A stretch of 64,000 nucleotides of DNA from CG2-30-36-16 sp964372115 (GTDB lineage: Bacteria > Bacteroidota > Ignavibacteria > Ignavibacteriales > Ignavibacteriaceae), in the NCBI GenBank assembly GCA_964372115.1, contig CAYJPN010000012.1:1-64000 (forward strand), read 5' to 3'. Made by a program: the position numbers and the translations under genes. The notes below the pieces were generated by a model. It was not told where the DNA came from, did no database searches, and saw only the letters and a list, made by a program, of their open reading frames with translations. Shown one piece after another: positions 17,843 through 26,832 of the stretch. The stretch's first letter is position 1. Each line of letters starts with the position of its first letter.

Positions 17843-19399
17843 ATGCAAAAAAACATTTTACTTATTCTTTTATTCCCCATTTTGTTCTTTGGTGGTTGTT
17901 CTTCAAATGAAATACAAACCGGTGAAGATGTAATAAACGTTTCTCTCCTTCAAAAATATATTTTTTACCTTGCATCCGATTCATTGATGGGACGCGATAC
18001 ACCAAGCCCCGGATTAGATACCGCCGCTGTGTATATCGCGAATGAATTCCAAAAGGATGGGTTAACTCCTATTAACGGAAGCTATTTTCAGCGTGTTAAA
18101 ATGGGAAAAATAAATCTTGGAAAGAACAACCATTTTGAGGCGGTAATAAGCGGTAAAAAAATAGAATATAAAATTAAAACCGACTTTACGCCATTTGAGA
18201 TGACCGGTAATAAAGAAGTAAACGCCCCCATTGTTTTTGCCGGTTACGGCATAGACGCGCCTGAATATAATTATAATGATTATGAAGGCATCAACGTAAA
18301 AGGTAAAATTGTTTTTGTAATGCGTCATGAACCGGAGGAAGAAAACCCGGAGAGCATTTTTGAAGGTAAGAAGGCGACTGATTATTCTGAGGTTGCAAAA
18401 AAAGTTGAAATTGCTATACAAAAGGGCGCTATCGGAGTGTTGGTAATTCAAGATCCGTTAAACCACACAATGCTTAACCCCCGTGGATTTCCCTGGCCGT
18501 CGCTTTCAAAACTAATTCCGATGGATGCCCTCCCGCTTTCTCTTGAATTTAATGAAAGTGAAAAAATTCCTGTTGTACAGGTAGGTCCCGAAGTAGCAGC
18601 AGATCTATTCGGAAGTGTTGAAAAATTAAAAGAAATTCAGACAGCAATAGATAAAGAATTAAAACCTGCTTCATTTGAATTTAAAAACGTTTCTATTTCA
18701 CTAAAAACCGAAACGCAATTTTTAGATCAATCGGCAAATAATGTTGTCGGCTTTCTCGAAGGAAGCGATCCGGAGCTGAAAGATCAAGTTCTTGTGATAG
18801 GCGCCCACTACGACCATGTAGGAATAATGAAAAAACACAAAGAAAATGAAGACTACATTTTTAATGGCGCGGATGATAATGCTTCGGGGACGAGCAGTAT
18901 GATGAGTATTGCTGCCGCGTTAACTAAAATGAATCAGAAGCCCAAGCGAAGTATTTTATTCATCGCTTTTTGCGGAGAAGAAAAAGGATTATTCGGCTCA
19001 AAATATTATGTTGAAAATCCTCTTCTGCCTATTGATAAAACCGTGGCAATGCTAAATCTCGATATGAACGGACGCAATAGTGTTGATACACTTTTTATTG
19101 AGGATGCGGACAGAAGTCCCGATTTGAAGCTGATCAATGAAAAAGAAAATGAAGCTGTTGGTTTCACTCTTATATATCCTAAAAATAAGGGTTTTGGGGG
19201 AAGCGATCATGCAAATTTTTTAAAGAAAGGCATACCTTCTATTTTTTATTTTTCAGGTATGCACCCGGATTATCATAAAGTTGGAGACAATCCGGATCGA
19301 ATTAATTATCCTAAAGTAGTAAAAGTTGCAAAACTTGCTTTACGTACAGCCTGGTATCTAGCCAACGATAACAAAAAATATTCACTATTAAATAAATAA
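17843..19399 (+). CDS. M28 family metallopeptidase lipoprotein with PA domain
   Basis: A 518-aa exported aminopeptidase-like enzyme. The signal peptide ends in a lipobox (LFFGGCSS), so it should be anchored in the envelope. A protease-associated (PA) domain covers about residues 120-250 (APIVFAGYGIDAPEYNYNDY, GKIVFVMRHEP). The M28 catalytic domain follows with all expected zinc ligands: GAHYDHVG, GADDNASGTSS, AFCGEEKGLFGS, NLDMNGRN and GSDHANF. It probably releases N-terminal amino acids from peptides taken from outside. The gene for a secreted unknown follows 2 bases after its stop, and the two are likely cotranscribed. Confidence 0.92.
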   Translation: MQKNILLILLFPILFFGGCSSNEIQTGEDVINVSLLQKYIFYLASDSLMGRDTPSPGLDTAAVYIANEFQKDGLTPINGSYFQRVKMGKINLGKNNHFEAVISGKKIEYKIKTDFTPFEMTGNKEVNAPIVFAGYGIDAPEYNYNDYEGINVKGKIVFVMRHEPEEENPESIFEGKKATDYSEVAKKVEIAIQKGAIGVLVIQDPLNHTMLNPRGFPWPSLSKLIPMDALPLSLEFNESEKIPVVQVGPEVAADLFGSVEKLKEIQTAIDKELKPASFEFKNVSISLKTETQFLDQSANNVVGFLEGSDPELKDQVLVIGAHYDHVGIMKKHKENEDYIFNGADDNASGTSSMMSIAAALTKMNQKPKRSILFIAFCGEEKGLFGSKYYVENPLLPIDKTVAMLNLDMNGRNSVDTLFIEDADRSPDLKLINEKENEAVGFTLIYPKNKGFGGSDHANFLKKGIPSIFYFSGMHPDYHKVGDNPDRINYPKVVKVAKLALRTAWYLANDNKKYSLLNK

Positions 19400-19401
19400 A
19401 A

Positions 19402-20244
19402 ATGAAAGACAAAATGAAAAATTTAACAAAAATTTGGTTCCTTATAGCGTCAGTATTATTTGTAGTGTCACCAATATTTGCTCAATCCTTTAATTTAAAA
19501 TATGATTATAAAGCAGATAAAAGTTACCTCTATGATTACATAATGGAAAACAACATGACCCAGGAGGTTATGGGACAGGAAATGAAATTGAATAGTTCAT
19601 TAAACGCAATTGTAAGGATGCAGACAGAAAGCAAAAACGAATCAGGCAATACAATTTTTATCTCTTCTCTTGATTCTGCAACTATAAAATCATCCAGCCC
19701 TATGGGTGATACAACAATGGTTCTGACTGATATAATAGGTAAAAGAATAAAGTTAGAAATTTCTCCTTTGGGAAAAGTTATAAGCCGTGAGGTATTGGAT
19801 ACGGTTAAAGCAAGTATGATGACCGCGCAGTTTAACCGTGAGTCAATCAACCTTGTAGACTTACCTGAGAATGAAATTAAACCGGGAGATACCTGGACTG
19901 TAGAGAAAGTTGACACGGTTGAAACTGCCGGGGGTATTTTTATAAATTCAAGCAAAAATGTTTATACTCTTGTTGGAAAAGAAACTTACAATAACTGTGA
20001 ATGCTTAAAAATAACATCGGTTTCCGATATGACGATTGAAGGAAATGCAAGCATGCAGGGCTTTGATTTTGTTGCAGAGGGAACAGGAAAAGCTACGGGA
20101 ACTATTTATTTTGATAATGAGAATGGCTTGTTAAACGAGATGATTCAAAATGTTGAACAACAATTTACTCTTGCCGGCACGGGTCAACAAAATATTATTA
20201 TTCCGATATCTCAGAAAATGACAAATTCATATCGATTAAAATAA
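19402..20244 (+). CDS. Secreted protein of unknown function (DUF6263-like)
   Basis: A 280-aa protein with a clear signal peptide (hydrophobic run ending SPIFAQ) and no lipobox, so it is probably periplasmic or secreted. The rest is beta-rich, with pairs such as LKYDYKADKSYLYDY, and resembles the DUF6263 type of secreted Bacteroidota protein, though I hold that assignment loosely. No catalytic motif or transmembrane helix is visible. It has one cysteine pair region (NNCECLKI). It follows the M28 peptidase almost directly and may accompany it in the envelope. A terminator hairpin lies 18 bases after its stop. Confidence 0.6.
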   Translation: MKDKMKNLTKIWFLIASVLFVVSPIFAQSFNLKYDYKADKSYLYDYIMENNMTQEVMGQEMKLNSSLNAIVRMQTESKNESGNTIFISSLDSATIKSSSPMGDTTMVLTDIIGKRIKLEISPLGKVISREVLDTVKASMMTAQFNRESINLVDLPENEIKPGDTWTVEKVDTVETAGGIFINSSKNVYTLVGKETYNNCECLKITSVSDMTIEGNASMQGFDFVAEGTGKATGTIYFDNENGLLNEMIQNVEQQFTLAGTGQQNIIIPISQKMTNSYRLK

Positions 20245-20261
20245 GTCATAAAAAAATATTA

Positions 20262-20289
20262 AACCCCGTGAATTAAAATTCACGGGGTT
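20262..20289. terminator. Strong hairpin between convergent genes
   Basis: AACCCCGTGAATT pairs with AATTCACGGGGTT over 13 bp with a 2-base minimal loop. On the minus strand it is followed by TTTAATATTTTTTT, a good U-tract, so it ends the aguB-aguA run. On the plus strand the tail is poor in T, but the stem may still halt transcription from 19402. Confidence 0.9.
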
Positions 20290-20330
20290 CATAAAAAAAA
20301 GTTGCGAATAATATTAAGCCTGAATATTTT

Positions 20331-21437
20331 TTAAGCAGGCTGTTCGTGTGTTAAACAATGCAGTGTCCCTAATCCCCAAACCAAATCAACAGCGTGAATA
20401 CCCACCACTTCCCTATCCTTGAAAAGTTCAGATAAAATACCAAGCGCAACTCTATCATTTCGATCATTAAATGTAGGAACTAATACCGCCGAATTTGCAA
20501 TATAAAAATTAGCATAACTCGCGGGCAGTCTCTCATCTTTAAAATAAAGCGGCGAGGGCATCGGAAGTTTTACTACATTTAATTTTGAGCCGTCTTCAAT
20601 CTTTGCATCTTGTAGTCGTTCGATATTCTCATTTAAAGGAATATAGTTTTTGTCATCCGGATTTTTTTCATCTACAATTACAACCGTATTTTTATTTACA
20701 AACCTGCAGAGATCATCCACATGCCCGTGTGTATCGTCTCCAGCAATTCCTTTGCCTAACCAGATTATATTAGTAACGCCAAAATAATTTTTGAATACAT
20801 CGGCATAGTTATTTTTGGAAAATCCGGGGTTACGAACCTGTATTTTTTTATCCATCAAACATTCTTCGGTAGTTATCAATGTACCGGAACCGTTTGAATC
20901 GATACTACCCCCCTCTAAAACTATGTGTCTGTTGTTGTAAATTGCTTTAGTAAGTTTAAGTTTTATTTTTTTAGAAATAAATAGTGGAAGTTTTTCATCT
21001 TTTTTGAAATTGGAATATTTTGCCCACGCATTAAACTTAAAGTTTATTATCTCCGTGTCATCACCTTTTTTTATAAAGGCAGGTCCGCTGTCACGCATCC
21101 AACCGCGGTCAGATTGAAATTTATAATATTCGATATTTTCTAAATTTGCCCCGACAGCAGCCAGCAACTTGTTTACCTTTTTTTTCTGTTCCTTTGTTTG
21201 AACTAAAATTCTAACTTTTTCTCTTACCGCAATTTTTCTGACAATTTCACCATAAACCCATGGTATCGGATTAATTTTGCCGGGCCAGTCGTCAACATTA
21301 TGCGGCCAGCCAAGCCAGGTAGCTTCGTGTTTTTCCCATTCGGCTGGAAGTTTGAGAGAATTAGTATTACTGACTTGTTTTGTCTTTACAGATTTTACTT
21401 TTGTAACTATTTTTTTATCCGGCAATTTATTCCTCAT
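20331..21437 (-). CDS. aguA: Agmatine deiminase
   Basis: A 368-aa enzyme of the guanidino-group modifying superfamily that converts agmatine to N-carbamoylputrescine and ammonia. The family start WEKHEATWLGWPHNVDDWPG and DRGWMRDSGPAF are conserved substrate-binding parts; LEGGSIDSNGSGTLITTEECL and GDDTHGHVDDLCRFV carry the catalytic acid and His. The nucleophile Cys is in GLGTLHCLTHEQPA at the C-terminus. A roughly 25-residue basic extension precedes the usual start. It overlaps aguB by 11 bases; together the two give putrescine from agmatine. Confidence 0.96.
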   Translation of the reverse strand: MRNKLPDKKIVTKVKSVKTKQVSNTNSLKLPAEWEKHEATWLGWPHNVDDWPGKINPIPWVYGEIVRKIAVREKVRILVQTKEQKKKVNKLLAAVGANLENIEYYKFQSDRGWMRDSGPAFIKKGDDTEIINFKFNAWAKYSNFKKDEKLPLFISKKIKLKLTKAIYNNRHIVLEGGSIDSNGSGTLITTEECLMDKKIQVRNPGFSKNNYADVFKNYFGVTNIIWLGKGIAGDDTHGHVDDLCRFVNKNTVVIVDEKNPDDKNYIPLNENIERLQDAKIEDGSKLNVVKLPMPSPLYFKDERLPASYANFYIANSAVLVPTFNDRNDRVALGILSELFKDREVVGIHAVDLVWGLGTLHCLTHEQPA

Positions 21438-22326
21438 CTAAAAATCTTTGGTCTATTCCCTTGTAGGAGTCAATTCTTCGGTCGCGGAGAAATGGCCAGT
21501 TACGCCGAATATATTCAATTCTCGATATGTCTATTTCAGCCAATAAAATTTCTTCTTTATCAGCAGATGCTTCTGCAATAACAACGCCCTGCGGGTCGGC
21601 TACAAATGACGAACCCCAAAACTCAATCCCGGCATCTTCAGGTTTTTCTTTTTCTAAACCTATACGATTTATGGCTGCAATGTAAACACCATTAGCAACC
21701 GCGTGTCCCCGCTGTACCGCTCTCCAGCTTTCAAATTGATTTTTCCCGTGCTCTTCTTTTTCGAGCGGATGCCAGCCGATTGCGGTCGGATAAAAAATTA
21801 CATCGGCGCCTTTTAAAGAGGTTAATCGAGCAGCTTCAGGGAACCACTGATCCCAACAGATAAGCGTTCCAACATTGCCGAACTCGGTCTTAAATGTTTT
21901 ATAACCGGTATCACCCGGTGTGAAATAAAATTTTTCGTAAAACGCCGGATCATCGGGTATGTGCATTTTTCTATAAATTCCGGAAACAGCTCCTTTTGTG
22001 TTTAACATTGCCACGGTGTTATGGTATAAGCCACGAGCTCGTTTTTCGAACAATGAAGCTACGATAACGACACCGAATTTTTTTGCTGCTTCTCCTAATG
22101 CTTTTGTTGAAGTGCCCGGAATTTGTTCCGCAAGATCGAAATATTTTATATCTTCACTTTTACAAAAGTATTGAGAGCGAAATAGTTCGGGCAGACAAAT
22201 TACTTTGGCTCCTTTTTTTGCAGCCTTTCCAACCCAATCAACAGCTTTTTTTAAATTATCATTTGGGTTGTTGTCAAATGCCATTTGTAACAGCGCAATC
22301 GAAAAATTCTTTTCCATTTTTTCCAT
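21427..22326 (-). CDS. aguB: N-carbamoylputrescine amidase
   Basis: A 299-aa carbon-nitrogen hydrolase of the nitrilase superfamily that splits N-carbamoylputrescine to putrescine, CO2 and ammonia. The Glu-Lys-Cys triad is visible: CLPELFRSQYFC (Glu), RKMHIPDDPAFYEKFYF (Lys) and GTLICWDQWFPEAARL (Cys). The sequence around the Cys and the direct link to aguA make this family member certain enough; other nitrilase amidases lack the FYEKFYFTPGD loop. It starts with ATG; an in-frame ATG three codons later is an equal alternative. It lies 54 bases after the MORN-2 gene. Confidence 0.96.
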   Translation of the reverse strand: MEKMEKNFSIALLQMAFDNNPNDNLKKAVDWVGKAAKKGAKVICLPELFRSQYFCKSEDIKYFDLAEQIPGTSTKALGEAAKKFGVVIVASLFEKRARGLYHNTVAMLNTKGAVSGIYRKMHIPDDPAFYEKFYFTPGDTGYKTFKTEFGNVGTLICWDQWFPEAARLTSLKGADVIFYPTAIGWHPLEKEEHGKNQFESWRAVQRGHAVANGVYIAAINRIGLEKEKPEDAGIEFWGSSFVADPQGVVIAEASADKEEILLAEIDISRIEYIRRNWPFLRDRRIDSYKGIDQRFLDEE

Positions 22327-22380
22327 TCGTAGTTATTGTTTTGAAACGATAAATGTAAATGCTGAAACTCGCAAAGTCAA

Positions 22381-23292
22381 TCAATCTTTCTTCAGGGTTT
22401 CTTCTTTTAACAGCTCGCCTGTTGTAGAAAATTCCTTGGTTGAAACTATATCCCCCTTATCATATGTTTCAATATACCATAAAGAGCCATCTTTCCGGTA
22501 AATTTTTGATTCGCCGTTTATTTTATCATGATCAAAATTTTGTTCAGTCCAGACTTTTCCGTTATCATAATATGAACGGGTTAAACCCTGACGCATTCCT
22601 TTGCTGTAATTACTTTCAGATTTTATTTTCCCTTCGTCGTTATACAGGATTACGAGTCCATCAAGTTTTGCATGCGCGTAGTGTTTTACATAAATAGGTT
22701 TACCATCTTCGGCAAATTCTTTCCCATCACCGTTTAAGTTGCCGTCAATGAATGTCCATTCGCCTTTTAAACTTCCGTTTTTATAGTACCACTTTGTTGA
22801 CCCGTTTTGAACATCATCTTTGTATTCTGCTTCCGCTTTAAGCTGTCCGTTTTTATAATATTCAAAAACATTTCCCTGCCTTAAACCATTTTTAAAAAAA
22901 GATTCTGATAAAATTTCACCGGTATCAAAATAACCTTTGAAGTTTCCGTCTAAAAGTCCGTTTGAGTACGTACCAACTTCTTTTACTGCCCCAGATGGGA
23001 AATAAGCAAAATAACTGCCGTCATATTTATCATTTTTATAGGTTATTATTTCTTTGAGGACTCCGTTGTCATAGTAGTAATAACACTCACCGTTTAATGC
23101 GCCCCTCAAGTAGTTAAGGGCTTTATTAATTATACCCGTTTCATTATAATACCTGCAAGTACCTTCAAGCTTGCCGGATTGATAATTCTCTATTTTTTTT
23201 AGCACACCACTGCTATACAATTCTTTAACATTTCCTTGTTGGGCAAAAAGAAACATGTTTATTAAGATGACTAGTAAAATTGTTTTTTTCAT
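22381..23292 (-). CDS. Exported MORN-2 (YwqK-like) repeat protein, 303 aa
   Basis: A 303-aa protein with a signal peptide (MKKTILLVILINMFLFAQ) followed by about eleven repeats of roughly 23 residues of the MORN_2 type, pattern Y-x-N-G-x4-E-x3-x-G-x-x-x-G (for example YKNGQLKAEAEYKDDVQNG). Such proteins are often annotated as YwqK-family antitoxins, but no toxin is beside it. Bacteroidota carry many of these as secreted proteins of unknown role. It overlaps the larger paralogue upstream by 4 bases (ATGA), so they are a coupled pair, probably from duplication. The position inside a housekeeping operon is odd. Confidence 0.82.
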   Translation of the reverse strand: MKKTILLVILINMFLFAQQGNVKELYSSGVLKKIENYQSGKLEGTCRYYNETGIINKALNYLRGALNGECYYYYDNGVLKEIITYKNDKYDGSYFAYFPSGAVKEVGTYSNGLLDGNFKGYFDTGEILSESFFKNGLRQGNVFEYYKNGQLKAEAEYKDDVQNGSTKWYYKNGSLKGEWTFIDGNLNGDGKEFAEDGKPIYVKHYAHAKLDGLVILYNDEGKIKSESNYSKGMRQGLTRSYYDNGKVWTEQNFDHDKINGESKIYRKDGSLWYIETYDKGDIVSTKEFSTTGELLKEETLKKD

Positions 23293-24626
23293 TTTTGATA
23301 TCCGTATGTTGTAATTAAATCACCAAGATTGTTGTACTGTTTGCTTTTTTCAAGTTTACCTTTTTTGTAGAGCTCTTCAGTTTTTAATATACCATTTTCA
23401 AAGTACTCTCGTTTCCAGCCGTCAAGTTTGCCGTCGAAATATGTCTCTTCCATCTTGACTGATCCATTTATAAAATACCACTTTTTTATTCCTTCTGGAT
23501 TTCCTGCTATGTATTCAACTTCAGATTCAAGAAGTCCTTTTTCGTAATAAGTTTTTTTCAGGCCAGACAGAACATCGTCCTTATAGTACTCAACCGAAGA
23601 CATAACGCCACTCATGAAATACGTGAGCGCTATTCCATTTTTTTTGTCATGTTGGTACATATACTCCCCTTTTATTGTCCCGTCATCATAATAATTTTTT
23701 GATAAACCCCTTCTACTGCCATCAATGTATTCCATTTCCCATTCTACAACTCCATTATCGTAAAGCATATAACTTTTACCGTTCAGAGTGTCGTTTGCGT
23801 AATTCCATTCTTCCTTTAAAAAACCGCTCGGGTAGTAAATTTTTGATGAATTTTCCCGTCTGCCGTCTCGTTTGAAAACTTCCTCTCTTATAACTCCATC
23901 ATCATAAAAGTTTCTTATATTTTCTTCTTCCGCTTCCATTTTCCCCTTAAAATCAAACCGCACACGATTAAGGAGTTCACCTTCTCTGTATTCATCCTTA
24001 ACGCGTAAAGTTCCCCCGGAATCAAATACCTTAACAATTCCATCCATCTTATCGTGTTTAAAATTGGCTTCTACGGCTACCCTTTGATTACTTTCATAGA
24101 GCACTTTTGTTATCCCGTTCTGTTCACCGTCAACATAAGTTCTCTCCACTTCAACTGCGCCGGATTTGTAAAATGTTTTTGATACCCCTTGCAGAAGTCC
24201 GTTAATATAATTCCATTCTCCCTGCTTTTCCCCAGTCTTATAGTATGTATATGTCAAGCCGTCAAGTTTACCATCAACATAATATTGATCGCTCCAAAGT
24301 TCACCCGATTCGTAATACCATTTTGATATTCCGTGTCTCAGTCCGTTAATATAGTTCCACTCAATACTTTTTTTACCATCTTCAAAATACCATGTAGAGA
24401 CCCCATTTTCTTTGCCATACTCAAATACCCACTCTTTCCATAACTTTGCATTTGGATAAAATTCCTTATAAATGCCGTTAAGTTCATCGTATTTGTATTG
24501 CCCTTCGGTTTTAACAACGCCATTCGGGTAATAAGTTTTTTTTGTTTCAGTGGTGGAATTGTCTTGAGCCAGGGCGGAAGAGAAGACAATGGAAATAAAA
24601 AGTATGTAAAAAAATATATTATTCAT
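23289..24626 (-). CDS. Exported MORN-2 (YwqK-like) repeat protein, 445 aa
   Basis: The larger paralogue: 445 aa, signal peptide ending SSALAQ, then about seventeen repeats of about 23 residues (for example YYESGELWSDQYYVDGKLDG, YYEKGLLESEVEYIAGNPEG). About one third along, repeat order is disturbed (FDFKGKMEAEEENIRNFYDDG), suggesting two repeat blocks joined. There is no enzymatic domain. I prefer ATG 24626 to the in-frame TTG at 24638. It lies 69 bases downstream of tyrA on the same strand and is coupled to the shorter paralogue by an ATGA overlap. The function is unknown; beta-hairpin MORN repeats often bind membranes or act as scaffold. Confidence 0.82.
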   Translation of the reverse strand: MNNIFFYILFISIVFSSALAQDNSTTETKKTYYPNGVVKTEGQYKYDELNGIYKEFYPNAKLWKEWVFEYGKENGVSTWYFEDGKKSIEWNYINGLRHGISKWYYESGELWSDQYYVDGKLDGLTYTYYKTGEKQGEWNYINGLLQGVSKTFYKSGAVEVERTYVDGEQNGITKVLYESNQRVAVEANFKHDKMDGIVKVFDSGGTLRVKDEYREGELLNRVRFDFKGKMEAEEENIRNFYDDGVIREEVFKRDGRRENSSKIYYPSGFLKEEWNYANDTLNGKSYMLYDNGVVEWEMEYIDGSRRGLSKNYYDDGTIKGEYMYQHDKKNGIALTYFMSGVMSSVEYYKDDVLSGLKKTYYEKGLLESEVEYIAGNPEGIKKWYFINGSVKMEETYFDGKLDGWKREYFENGILKTEELYKKGKLEKSKQYNNLGDLITTYGYQK

Positions 24627-24707
24627 TAATATCTGCAATGTTAAAAGATTTATCGAATGTAAAATTAAGATTATTTGAAATGAAGTAAAATCTATTATCT
24701 GTTACCG

Positions 24708-25802
24708 CTAACCGCCGCCGCTTATTTTGAATCCTATTTTTTTTATAATTATGGAGGCAGTAGCCATTTCTTCCGTATTTTCAAATGAGACTCGAAAAGT
24801 TCCCCCTGTCCCCTCGCGTATTTTCAGCAATTCAATATCTTTAATATTTATTCCGACATCAAACAAAGCAGAAGTAAGTTTTGCAAGTACTCCCGGCTCA
24901 TCATTCACATATATAAATAAATCATGCAGCGGATGAATAAAACCCTTTGAATTTTTTGGAATTGCCTCTCTTACGGACGCAGCTTTATCAAATAATTCTT
25001 GAAGAGTGATATTATCATCTTTGATAATCGCGTTTTTGATTTTATTTATCTCAAATTCCATTCTATCTAACGAATCCAAAATTTCTTTCTTATTGTTTTG
25101 GATTACAGGTTTCCAGATTTGAAATGGACTCGAAGCGATTCTTGTTAAATCTCTAAATCCTCCGGCTGCAAGTGTAACGTCCTTTTCGCTTGTTAATGAG
25201 TTGATTAATGAAACTGCTATAAGTTGAGGAAGATGACTGACTGAGGCGACAATTTTATCGTGTTCCTGCGGAGATAATAAAACTATTCGCGCACCGATAG
25301 ATTTTAAAAGTAATATTAAGGGTTCAATTCTCGAATCTTCAGGGGCGCCTGTTAGAACATAAACAGAATTCTCAAAAAGTAATGCATCCGAATTTTCGAA
25401 TCCGCTTTTCTCTATTCCCGTCATCGGGTGACCACCTACGAACAAACCTTTATGTTCAATGTTATTCCACTTAGCATAAAAAACGGATTTTACCCCGGAC
25501 ACATCTGTAATCATAGTTTTTTCAGAAACGACCGGAGCAAGCAATTCTAAATATTCGAGCGATAAATTCGTCGGCATCGCTAAAAAAATTATGTCTGATT
25601 CGGCAGATTCCTCAATATTTTTTTGAGCGATATCAATTACGTTCTCAAATTTTGCTTTTGTCAATACATCAGGTCTATCAAACGCTGAAATATTAATCGT
25701 AGGGATGCTGTGTTTTATCGCTTTGGCTAATGAACCACCAATTAATCCCAAACCTATTATGGATATTTTTAAAGATGTAATGTTAATATCTTTATTAATC
25801 AA
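24708..25802 (-). CDS. tyrA: Prephenate dehydrogenase with ACT domain
   Basis: A 364-aa enzyme that oxidatively decarboxylates prephenate to 4-hydroxyphenylpyruvate in tyrosine synthesis. Residues about 9-180 form the NAD-binding domain (ISIIGLGLIGGSLAKAIK; GGHPMTGIEKSGFENSDALLFENS). An all-helical dimerisation domain follows with the substrate-binding VASVSHLPQLIAVSL. The last 75 or so residues form an ACT domain (LFIYVNDEPGVLAKLTSALFDVGINIKDIEL), the usual site of feedback control by tyrosine. The start overlaps aroF by 4 bases, so the first and a late enzyme of aromatic synthesis are coupled. Confidence 0.95.
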   Translation of the reverse strand: MINKDINITSLKISIIGLGLIGGSLAKAIKHSIPTINISAFDRPDVLTKAKFENVIDIAQKNIEESAESDIIFLAMPTNLSLEYLELLAPVVSEKTMITDVSGVKSVFYAKWNNIEHKGLFVGGHPMTGIEKSGFENSDALLFENSVYVLTGAPEDSRIEPLILLLKSIGARIVLLSPQEHDKIVASVSHLPQLIAVSLINSLTSEKDVTLAAGGFRDLTRIASSPFQIWKPVIQNNKKEILDSLDRMEFEINKIKNAIIKDDNITLQELFDKAASVREAIPKNSKGFIHPLHDLFIYVNDEPGVLAKLTSALFDVGINIKDIELLKIREGTGGTFRVSFENTEEMATASIIIKKIGFKISGGG

Positions 25803-26812
25803 ATCTTACGCCCGATTACTTCCGCAATAGCTTTCAACTGTTTCATCATCTCGGAAAATTGATCTGGTAGTAGCGCCTGAGGACCATCGCTCAGAGCTTT
25901 TTCGGGATCATGATGAACTTCAACCATTATTGCGTCTGCTCCGGCAGCCACCGCAGCTCTTGCCATCGGGATCACTTTATCTCTCAACCCGGTGGCATGT
26001 GATGGGTCGGCAGCAACTGGTAAATGGCTTCTTTTATGAACAACAGGAATAGCAGATAAATCAAATGTATTACGCGTATAAGTTTCAAATGTACGAATAC
26101 CGCGTTCACATAAAAACACGTTTTTATTGCCGCTTGATAAAATATACTCAGCGGACATCAACCAATCTTCAACAGTAGCAGCCATACCGCGTTTAAGCAT
26201 AATTGGTTTTTTTGTTTTTCCAAGCTCGCGAAGCAGAGAAAAATTTTGCATATTTCTTGCGCCTACCTGAAAAATATCAGTGTATTTTTCTATTATTTCA
26301 ATTTGCCCGGCTTCCATTATTTCGGTTATTACCGCTAAATCAAACTCGTCGCCCGCTTTTCGTAAAAGACGGAGACCTTCTTCGCCTAAACCCTGAAACG
26401 AATATGGTGAAGTGCGCGGTTTAAAAGCGCCGCCTCGTAAAATTTTGGCACCCGATTCTTTTACAATTTTGGCGATTGTCATAATTTGTTCTTCACCCTC
26501 TACCGAGCATGGACCAGCCATAACAGGTATCCCGTCACCTCCAAGTTCAAAATCCTTTATCTTAAATATTGAATTTTCCTTTTGGAAAGTTCTCCCTGCC
26601 AATTTAAATGGTTCCGTAATTCTATGTACTTGAGCAACACCTTCAAGAATGGATATTTTTCTTGTATCAAAACTTGGTTTAACACCTATTGCACCAAGAA
26701 TAATTTGTTCTACCCCTGTGGATTTATGTACAGAAAATCCATAATCTTCAAGGTGTTTTATAATATTTTCAATTTGCTTTTCGGTTACGTTTCTTTCGAG
26801 TACAACTACCAC
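25799..26812 (-). CDS. aroF: 3-deoxy-7-phosphoheptulonate synthase
   Basis: A 337-aa type I-beta DAHP synthase, the first enzyme of the shikimate pathway, condensing phosphoenolpyruvate with erythrose 4-phosphate. An N-terminal ferredoxin-like domain of about 70 residues (EKQIENIIKHLEDYGFSVHKS) is the regulatory module of this subgroup. The barrel has GPCSVEGEEQIM, RGGAFKPRTSPYSFQGLG, KPIMLKRGMAATVEDW, and PVAADPSHATGLRDKV, with metal ligands Cys, His, Glu and Asp in place. It starts 20 bases after the DUF1684 gene and overlaps tyrA. The N-terminal module suggests feedback by an aromatic amino acid. Confidence 0.96.
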   Translation of the reverse strand: MVVVLERNVTEKQIENIIKHLEDYGFSVHKSTGVEQIILGAIGVKPSFDTRKISILEGVAQVHRITEPFKLAGRTFQKENSIFKIKDFELGGDGIPVMAGPCSVEGEEQIMTIAKIVKESGAKILRGGAFKPRTSPYSFQGLGEEGLRLLRKAGDEFDLAVITEIMEAGQIEIIEKYTDIFQVGARNMQNFSLLRELGKTKKPIMLKRGMAATVEDWLMSAEYILSSGNKNVFLCERGIRTFETYTRNTFDLSAIPVVHKRSHLPVAADPSHATGLRDKVIPMARAAVAAGADAIMVEVHHDPEKALSDGPQALLPDQFSEMMKQLKAIAEVIGRKI

Positions 26813-26832
26813 TATTTTGCTCCAAAATTAAA

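Noticed and set aside
18062..18451. 129-aa minus-strand ORF
   Set aside because: Antisense shadow of the M28 peptidase gene, with biased composition and no family features.
19536..19955. 139-aa minus-strand ORF
   Set aside because: Antisense to the secreted protein gene at 19402, which has a signal peptide and good context.
22381..24626. Toxin-antitoxin system (YwqK antitoxin label)
   Set aside because: Both repeat proteins carry signal peptides and no toxin gene is adjacent, so the label is not supported.
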